From contig JAQXLO010000010.1 in NCBI GenBank assembly GCA_029012165.1, positions 1 to 36,716 of the forward strand: a stretch of DNA of 36,716 bases. Reading direction: 5' to 3'. A program made the translations under genes and the position numbers. The stretch comes from Oscillospiraceae bacterium (GTDB lineage Bacteria > Bacillota > Clostridia > Oscillospirales > Acutalibacteraceae). This document shows positions 31,732 through 36,716 of this stretch, piece after piece (position 1 is the stretch's first letter; each line of letters begins with the position of its first letter). The notes under the pieces are model-generated. The model was not told the origin of the DNA. It saw only the letters and a list, made by a program, of their open reading frames with translations, and made no database searches.

Positions 31732-31737
31732 ATTATA
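31732..31737 (-). promoter_or_regulatory. -10 box for the small ORF/Mor-like operon
   Basis: TATAAT on the minus strand. The matching -35 (CAACTT at 17 bases) is poor and lies inside a dyad, which fits regulated transcription. Confidence 0.6.
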
Positions 31738-31745
31738 CCGGCGCA

Positions 31746-31766
31746 CATGGACAGAAGTTGTCCATG
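31746..31766. promoter_or_regulatory. perfect dyad operator over the -35 region
   Basis: CATGGACA-GAAGT-TGTCCATG is a perfect 8-5-8 inverted repeat that covers the -35 area of the leftward promoter. Its half-site spacing suits a dimeric regulator, most simply the Mor-like protein encoded in the same transcript. Confidence 0.65.
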
Positions 31767-31782
31767 GAACAGTTCTTTAGAA

Positions 31783-31832
31783 AAAAACAGAAGTTTTTTC
31801 GGAGTATTTATCCGAGGAAAACTTCTGTTTTT
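31783..31832 (-). terminator. terminator after WYL regulator gene
   Basis: AAAAACAGAAGTTTTTTCGGA and TCCGAGGAAAACTTCTGTTTTT form a long stem with small mismatches around GTATTTA. On the minus strand it ends in a T run. It lies about 40 bases past the WYL gene. Confidence 0.8.
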
Positions 31833-31871
31833 CTTTTCCTTATTTTCTTCTCGAAATGCGGCAGTCTCTTT

Positions 31872-32786
31872 TCAGGATCGGATATTTTGTACCTTGTTCC
31901 CCTGTGCCCCCAGCCACATGAGGATGCCGTCACCGTAGGACTCGGCGGTGATGGTATACACGCCGTCCTTTTGTGCAATAACCTTGGCGGTGGGCACTTT
32001 ATCGAGCATCGCTTCCAGCACGCCCGTATACTCAAAGGTCACCCTGCGCAGAGGACCCATGTACATAAACTGGATGCGTTTGCGAAATTCGCCGTCCTGA
32101 AAGCGATCCTTGTACGGGACAGCAAACCGCTCGCCCGTAGGCTCAACGTGTTCCATGCGGTCGATACGAAACACGATGGGATAATCCGTCTTGTCCGCAC
32201 CGTCAAATGCGATGCAATAAAAATAGAACTCGGAAAACAGGATCCCCACCGGCTTCATGACACGGCGGCTTTTTTTGCCGTCCTGCCGTGTGTAGTCGAA
32301 GGCAATCATTTGGTGCGCAACGATGTACCGGGACAATTCCCAAATCGGCGCCAAGAGCGCTTTGCCGTGGTGCGGCGGAATGTAGTTGAACATCTCGTTG
32401 CGGATGAGTTCCTCCGCCACGGCTCGGTCTGCGGGTGCAATTTGGGCAATCAGCTTCTCCACAAGGCGGGATAGCTCCTGCTTGGGAAACGCTCGGCTTT
32501 CCAGCAGGATCTTGCACAGTGCCAGCGCTTCCTCATTGGTCATCCATTCCCGCTCCTGCCGCACCAGAGTGTAGCAGTTGCCGGCTCGGTCATATGTAAG
32601 CGTCATTTCCGCTTCATCCCCGTGCAGTTCGGCAATGTAGGCACGCAGGTCATCCATGTCCCGCTGAACGGTTTTCAGCGAGACACCGTACGCATCGGCA
32701 AGACTTTGTTTGTATAGCCGTTCGCCCTTGTTGAGCCGCTCGTACATATTGAGCAGGCGAAAGCTTTTCTCTGCGGCGAAGCCCAT
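31872..32786 (-). CDS. WYL-domain transcriptional regulator
   Basis: I start at MGFAAEKSFRLLNMYERL (32786), four bases after the manA stop, giving 304 residues. Residues about 5-60 form a DeoR/HTH_11-type winged helix (SLADAYGVSLKTVQRDMDDL). About 140-230 is the WYL domain, where the region LFSEFYFYCIAFDG corresponds to the WYL strand. A WCX-like C-terminal extension follows (RRVTFEYTGVLEAMLDKVP). Such regulators sense nucleic-acid ligands or small molecules, and many control stress or defence genes. The ribosome binding site is weak, so it is probably coupled to manA. Its targets are not evident. Confidence 0.87.
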   Translation of the reverse strand: MGFAAEKSFRLLNMYERLNKGERLYKQSLADAYGVSLKTVQRDMDDLRAYIAELHGDEAEMTLTYDRAGNCYTLVRQEREWMTNEEALALCKILLESRAFPKQELSRLVEKLIAQIAPADRAVAEELIRNEMFNYIPPHHGKALLAPIWELSRYIVAHQMIAFDYTRQDGKKSRRVMKPVGILFSEFYFYCIAFDGADKTDYPIVFRIDRMEHVEPTGERFAVPYKDRFQDGEFRKRIQFMYMGPLRRVTFEYTGVLEAMLDKVPTAKVIAQKDGVYTITAESYGDGILMWLGAQGNKVQNIRS

Positions 32787-32790
32787 AGCG

Positions 32791-33861
32791 TTACACTTTG
32801 GGGGGCAGGCACTCGAGGATTGCCATATTACCGCTGATCTCAAAATCCGCCGCTTTGGCGGGGATAAACAGGCACTCGCCCTTTTGCACCGGAATGCCGG
32901 CGACGGTGCCGCTCCCCTCGGTCACGGTATAGGCACAGGGCTTGCCCGTACAGGCACGGGTAAAGTCGCCGTTTACGTCGATGCGGCGCAGAGAGAAATA
33001 CGGCGTGCGGTCATAGGAGATGAGCTCTGTGACGGTGTGGCTCTCGTCCCGCTCCACTTCCTGCGGCTGCAGCTTATACTTCTCCAGCAGTGCTTCCTCG
33101 GAGAAGCGGGTATAGTGGAAGCAGTCGAACATCTTGTCGAAGCCGATACCCATATGGCACAGAAAATCGGGCAGCTTCTCCCCCTTGGTATTGCACTTTT
33201 CCAAGCTGATGGTGTAGTCGGTCGGCTCCTGAATCTCCAAAAGAAAACAGCCGGGACCGATGGCGTGGGGTGTACCGCCCTCAATGATAAACACATCGCC
33301 CTTTTTCACAGGAATCTTGTGCATCAGAGCCGCCATACCGGCGATGTCCTGCTTGTCGAACAGCTCATGCAGCTGTTCCTTGGTCACGTCCTCCTTGAAG
33401 CCCAGCAGGATATGCGGCGCTTCGCCGCCGATCTCTCTGCCGTCGAGGATATACCATGCTTCGGTCTTGCCGTAGTCGGAGTGGAACAACTGTTTCGCCG
33501 CCTGCTTGTCCGGATGCACCTGAATCGGCAGACGCTCTGCAGAGTCGAGGAACTTGGTCAGCACGCCGAAGTTGACGCCCAGCGCCTCGATGTGTTTTGC
33601 ACCGAGATATCCCTCGGGGTCGGCGTCAATCAAATCCTTGAGATAGGCAGTGCCGTTCTCCGTCTCCACACGGCTCAAACCCTCCCGCTCGGGCGTATCC
33701 TCCCGGGGCGGATTATTCGCCGAGACCACGGATGCCAGCCAGTCCTCCGGGAAATAGCCGTCCTCGCCGTCCTCTCCGCGCAGTTTATCGAGAAGCAAAC
33801 CGCCGAGATAGATTCTCCACACACGGTTTGGCAGCATTTTTAAAGGCTTATAGTTTTCCAT
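32791..33861 (-). CDS. manA: class I mannose-6-phosphate isomerase
   Basis: The start is the ATG at 33861 (MENYKPLKM), with AAAGGAG eight bases before it. The longer tracked ORF runs into the promoter. The 356-residue product is a cupin metalloenzyme. QVHPDKQAA holds the first zinc ligands, KTEAWYILDG the Glu, and GGTPHAIGPG the last His. It interconverts mannose-6-phosphate and fructose-6-phosphate, feeding mannose from host glycans into glycolysis or supplying GDP-mannose synthesis. The size fits the Firmicutes-type enzyme. It shares its transcript with the WYL regulator. Confidence 0.92.
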   Translation of the reverse strand: MENYKPLKMLPNRVWRIYLGGLLLDKLRGEDGEDGYFPEDWLASVVSANNPPREDTPEREGLSRVETENGTAYLKDLIDADPEGYLGAKHIEALGVNFGVLTKFLDSAERLPIQVHPDKQAAKQLFHSDYGKTEAWYILDGREIGGEAPHILLGFKEDVTKEQLHELFDKQDIAGMAALMHKIPVKKGDVFIIEGGTPHAIGPGCFLLEIQEPTDYTISLEKCNTKGEKLPDFLCHMGIGFDKMFDCFHYTRFSEEALLEKYKLQPQEVERDESHTVTELISYDRTPYFSLRRIDVNGDFTRACTGKPCAYTVTEGSGTVAGIPVQKGECLFIPAKAADFEISGNMAILECLPPKV

Positions 33862-33882
33862 ATCGTCATCTCCTTTGCCAAC

Positions 33883-33911
33883 AGTATACAGCCTTTGGCA
33901 CAAAAAAGCAA
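33883..33911 (-). promoter_or_regulatory. promoter for manA and the WYL gene
   Basis: TTGCTT, 17 bases, TATACT on the minus strand, ending 22 bases before the manA ATG. It stands back to back with the rmlB promoter. Confidence 0.55.
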
Positions 33912-33918
33912 TCCAAAA

Positions 33919-33947
33919 TTGACAGAACGTCCAAAAAACGGTATAAT
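33919..33947 (+). promoter_or_regulatory. consensus promoter for rmlB and the phosphorylase gene
   Basis: TTGACA, 17 bases, TATAAT is a perfect vegetative consensus. AAAGGAG follows, seven bases before the ATG at 33968. This is the strongest promoter in the window. Confidence 0.92.
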
Positions 33948-33967
33948 AATCTGAAAGGAGTGAGCGT

Positions 33968-35023
33968 ATGAAAACAATCTTGGTCACAGGCGGCGCCGGA
34001 TTTATCGGCTCCAACTTTGTGCACTATATGCTGGAAAAGCACGACGATCTGCACGTTCTTAACCTCGACGCACTCACCTATGCGGGCAATTTGGAGAATC
34101 TGCGGGATGTGGAAACGCACCCCCGCTACACCTTTATCCACGGCGATATCCGGGACAAGGACACGGTGGACGGCATCTTTGAGCGGTACACGGTGGATTA
34201 TGTGGTCAACTTTGCCGCAGAAAGCCACGTAGACCGCAGCATCACCCATCCCGAAATCTTTCTGTCCACCAACATTCTGGGCACCGGCGTCCTGCTGGAC
34301 AGCGCAAAACGTCATTGGAGTGACCGCCCCGAGGACAAATATTGCCGCACCTATCGGGAGGGCGTAAAGTTTTTGCAGGTCTCCACGGACGAAGTCTACG
34401 GTGCGCTGGGCAAAACAGGACTGTTCACGGAAACCTCGCCCCTGTCTCCCAACAGCCCCTACTCCGCATCCAAGACCAGCGCTGACCTGCTGGTGCGTGC
34501 TTACGGTGAGACGTATGGTTTGCCCGTCAACATCACCCGCTGCTCCAACAACTACGGTCCGTAGCAGTTCCCCGAAAAGCTGATCCCCCTGATGATCCAC
34601 AACTGCCTGCACGACAAGCCTCTGCCCGTCTACGGGGACGGAATGCAGGTGCGGGACTGGCTGCACGTGCGTGACCACTGCGCCGCCATCGACACCGTTT
34701 TGATGCACGGCAAACCCTCCGAAATTTACAACATCGGCGGCAACAACGAAAAGGCGAACATTGAGATCGTCCGCCTTATCCTGCAATCCACGGGCAAGAG
34801 TGAAAATCTCATTCGCCATGTCAAGGACAGACCCGGGCACGACCGCCGCTACGCCATTGACAACACCAAAATCACCACCGAACTCCACTGGGCACCGCAA
34901 TACACGTTTGCGCAGGGCATGGCGGAAACGGTGGATTGGTACCTGCACCACACGCAGTGGGTGGAGAACATCGTCAACGGCGAGTACCAAAACTACTACC
35001 GCAAGATGTACGAAAACGCCTGA
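33968..35023 (+). pseudogene. rmlB: dTDP-glucose 4,6-dehydratase interrupted by an amber codon
   Basis: Apart from one codon this is a complete RmlB of 351 codons. GGAGFIGSNFV binds NAD, STDEVYG supplies the catalytic Thr/Asp/Glu and YSASKTSAD the Tyr and Lys. After NNYGP, codon 199 (34562-34564) is TAG. The same frame then continues with QFPEKLIPLMI to a normal end. RmlB has GPYQFPEK here, so one base change from a Tyr codon (TAC or TAT) explains it. The enzyme makes dTDP-4-keto-6-deoxyglucose for rhamnose and other deoxysugars. rmlA, rmlC and rmlD are absent nearby. A real nonsense mutation, a sequence error and stop readthrough are all possible. Confidence 0.85.
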
Positions 35024-35038
35024 AAGGAGGGTACTTCT

Positions 35039-36349
35039 ATGCGTGTGTGCGACCTGATTCGCCGGAAACGGGACGGCGGTACACTCACCGCCGAGGAGAT
35101 ACGGTATTTGATCGAAGGCTACACCGACGGCTCCATCCCCGACTACCAGATGTCCGCACTGACCATGGCGATCTATTTCCGTGGCATGACGGCGCAGGAG
35201 ACTGCTGCCCTGACCTTTGCCATGGCGGATTCGGGCGAACAAATGGCACTTCCGAACGTGGGCGGCGTCTTTGTAGACAAGCACTCCACCGGCGGTGTCG
35301 GCGACAAGACAACGCTCATCGTTGCCCCCATTGTTGCCGCCTGCGGTGGAAAAGTCGCCAAGCTGTCGGGACGAGGTCTCGGTCACACGGGCGGCACCAC
35401 TGACAAGCTGTCCGCAATCCCCGGTTTTCGCATAGACCTCACGCCCGACGAAATCGCCAAAGCGGTCGGCGAATGCGGCTTGTGCGTCACCGGCAGTACG
35501 GGCGAACTTGCGCCCGCAGACAAAAAGCTCTACGCACTGCGGGATGTGACCGCCACGGTGGACAGCATTCCCCTCATCGCCGCCAGCATCATGAGCAAAA
35601 AAATCGCCGCCGGCGCTAAAAACATCGTTCTCGATGTTAAGACCGGCAGCGGTGCATTTATGAAAAGAAGTGCAGACGCCAAAGCCCTCGCCCGGGCGAT
35701 GGTGAGCATCGGCACCCATCGGGGACTGCGTGTGACCGCCATGATCACCAACATGGACGCTCCCCTTGGCTACGCCATCGGCAACACACTGGAAGTGATC
35801 GAAGCCGTGCAGACGCTCCGAGGCATCGGTCCTGCCGACCTGACGGAGCTGTGTCTGAAGCTATCGGCACAGATGCTGCGGATGTGCAGCGGCGGTTCCC
35901 GAGAGGAATGCTTTCGCATGGCGAGCAACGCCCTGTACAACGGGCTTGCCTATGAGCGATTTTTAGAAATGGTTCGGGCACAGGGCGGCAGTACAGACGT
36001 GCTGAACAACACGGCACTGTTTCGCAAGTCCTGCTGTTACCGCACCATCGAAGCACCCGCAGACGGCTACATCCGCCGCATGGACGCCGAGAAGTGCGGT
36101 ATCGCCGCCATGCAGCTGGGCGCAGGCCGCCAGAAAAAAGAGGATTCCATCGACTACGCTGCCGGCATTGTTTTGGACGTCAAGCCCGGCTCTGCCGTCT
36201 GCGCCGGGGACAGAATTGCCACGCTGTACGCTGAGCGGGAGGAACTGTTTGACGATGCCCTCGCCACACTTTCGGACGCTTTTGAGATCGCAGACAGCGC
36301 ACCCAAGCCGATCCCGATGGTGATCGACACGGTGAGCAATGTGCAATAG
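35039..36349 (+). CDS. pdp: pyrimidine-nucleoside phosphorylase
   Basis: The 436-residue product has the all-helical N-terminal domain, then VDKHSTGGVGDKTTLIVAP (phosphate-binding, about 82-100) and KLSGRGLGHTGGTTDKLSAIPGF, the family signature. SKKIAAGAKNIVLDVKTGSGAFMK is the alpha/beta domain, and the C-terminal beta-domain follows. It splits thymidine, uridine or deoxyuridine with phosphate to base and (deoxy)ribose-1-phosphate, salvaging nucleosides. AAAGGAGGG precedes the ATG. It lies 15 bases after rmlB and probably shares its promoter. Premature termination in rmlB could reduce its expression by polarity. It ends in TAG. Confidence 0.94.
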   Translation: MRVCDLIRRKRDGGTLTAEEIRYLIEGYTDGSIPDYQMSALTMAIYFRGMTAQETAALTFAMADSGEQMALPNVGGVFVDKHSTGGVGDKTTLIVAPIVAACGGKVAKLSGRGLGHTGGTTDKLSAIPGFRIDLTPDEIAKAVGECGLCVTGSTGELAPADKKLYALRDVTATVDSIPLIAASIMSKKIAAGAKNIVLDVKTGSGAFMKRSADAKALARAMVSIGTHRGLRVTAMITNMDAPLGYAIGNTLEVIEAVQTLRGIGPADLTELCLKLSAQMLRMCSGGSREECFRMASNALYNGLAYERFLEMVRAQGGSTDVLNNTALFRKSCCYRTIEAPADGYIRRMDAEKCGIAAMQLGAGRQKKEDSIDYAAGIVLDVKPGSAVCAGDRIATLYAEREELFDDALATLSDAFEIADSAPKPIPMVIDTVSNVQ

Positions 36350-36359
36350 GGAAAACAAA

Positions 36360-36659
36360 ATGAAAAAGAAAGACTGTCCGTGCAAAAAGAAAAAGTGTGT
36401 ACGGCACGGGGATTGCGACACTTGCAAAGCCCATCACGCCACCTCCAAGCGACAGCGACCATGTGAAAAAGAGAAACATACACTTTTCAAAAAGAAACGT
36501 TCTTCACGGAAAATTGTGGGATTTGTGCTTCGCACCGGGGAACCCCCGGCGAGGGTTCCCCACGCCAAAACAGTTCACCGGACTGTTTTGGCTCCCCTCC
36601 TGCGCTTTTCTGTTGTCAGGGCAATACCGCACAATTGGGGTGTGCGGATTGCGAAGTAA
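36360..36659 (+). CDS. small Cys-rich protein with a repeat-derived tail
   Basis: I start at the ATG at 36360, 10 bases past the phosphorylase stop, rather than the overlapping upstream ATG. The first 35 residues contain CPCKKKKC, RHGDC, DTCKAHH and RPCEKEK, a basic cysteine/histidine pattern that I recall from short Clostridial proteins and that suggests zinc binding. Those proteins usually end soon after the last Cys. Here the frame runs on for about 60 residues through GC-rich hairpins into repeat copy D, and its TAA lies inside D. The tail is therefore probably not conserved, or a shorter gene has lost its stop. Function is unknown. Confidence 0.55.
   Translation: MKKKDCPCKKKKCVRHGDCDTCKAHHATSKRQRPCEKEKHTLFKKKRSSRKIVGFVLRTGEPPARVPHAKTVHRTVLAPLLRFSVVRAIPHNWGVRIAK
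36525..36592. terminator. three consecutive hairpins downstream of the phosphorylase gene
   Basis: GTGC-TTC-GCAC, then GGGGAACCC-CCGGCGA-GGGTTCCCC (36537-36561), then GCCAAAACAGT-TCACCGG-ACTGTTTTGGC (36564-36592) are perfect stems. The third resembles a terminator stem but lacks a clear U run. They lie within the tail of the Cys-rich ORF. Confidence 0.5.
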
Positions 36660-36664
36660 GATTT
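36617..36664. repeat. dispersed element, copy D
   Basis: GGGCAATACCGCACAATTGGGGTGTGCGGATTGCGAAGTAAGATT matches C2 in opposite orientation. CCGCACA and TGTGCGG form its stem. TTGTCAGG occurs directly on both sides (36613-36620 and 36666-36673), which looks like an 8-base target duplication. Confidence 0.8.
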
Positions 36665-36691
36665 TTTGTCAGGTTGCACAGAAAGACCGCC

Positions 36692-36709
36692 GACTTGCTA
36701 ACGCAAGTC
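36692..36709. repeat. perfect hairpin at the right window edge
   Basis: GACTTGC-TAAC-GCAAGTC is a 7-bp inverted repeat. The bases from 36665 to the window end hold no gene I can see. Confidence 0.5.
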
Positions 36710-36716
36710 AAGGGAT

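Noticed and set aside
34562-34564. TAG read as an amino acid (code change or pyrrolysine)
   Set aside because: TAG ends the membrane protein, GNAT and phosphorylase genes in this window, and in the first two it is followed at once by a ribosome binding site, so general reassignment is unlikely.
33866-35719. 617-residue minus-strand ORF
   Set aside because: It is antisense to rmlB and the phosphorylase gene and runs across the rmlB promoter; no motif.

Overview
The window looks like chromosome of a GC-rich member of the Clostridia, most likely a gut Oscillospiraceae/Ruminococcaceae relative. The reasons are strong AGGAGG ribosome binding sites, sigma-A-type promoters with 17-base spacers, tightly overlapping genes, protein families typical of that group (DUF5685, DUF1294, two-domain acyltransferase, M42 and U32 peptidases) and host-glycan glycosidases. 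I see no rRNA, tRNA, CRISPR array, phage module or transposase. All three stop codons are used normally.

Left part (about 200-8000, minus strand). A six-gene run reads DUF5685 protein, J-like protein with a cysteine-rich tail, small membrane protein, GH109-like oxidoreductase/glycosidase, BadF-type sugar kinase and a GH4 6-phospho-beta-glucosidase-type enzyme. It ends at a terminator near 203-242. Upstream is a separate SIS-protein/melA (GH4 alpha-galactosidase) pair. Three of these enzymes belong to families that use NAD-dependent oxidation-elimination chemistry. No transporter is present.

Second part (8.3-12.8 kb). A membrane-anchored, catalytically degenerate GDPD-like protein converges on a small lipoprotein. 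A two-domain acyltransferase and a GH89 alpha-N-acetylglucosaminidase homologue follow on the plus strand. The GH89 protein appears to lack the usual acid/base glutamate.

Third part (12.9-25.1 kb, minus strand). Thirteen genes lie end to end or overlapping, from tmk to a flavin-binding PPOX protein. They include DUF2156, two GNATs, DJ-1, formyl-THF cyclo-ligase, MltG, U32, two tandem M42 peptidases, a methionine gamma-lyase-like enzyme and a phosphohexomutase. A TTGATT-17-TATAAT promoter precedes tmk, and a perfect 18-bp bidirectional terminator lies at the far end.

Right part (25.2-36.7 kb). Here are DUF1294 and a nucleotide-sugar dehydrogenase with divergent promoters, a serine hydrolase, a YhhN/TMEM86 protein, a GH13 alpha-glucosidase, a tiny membrane protein coupled to a Mor-like regulator under a dyad operator, a WYL regulator next to manA, rmlB interrupted by one amber codon, a pyrimidine-nucleoside phosphorylase, and a small cysteine-rich protein.

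A palindromic element (AAGGC..CCGCACAA..) occurs at four places, always tight against gene ends or starts. The candidates for something undescribed are the DUF5685/J-like/membrane module, where DUF5685 carries two Asp-rich motifs resembling squalene/phytoene synthases, the repeat family, and a Shine-Dalgarno/hairpin/start arrangement in front of the first GH4 gene.
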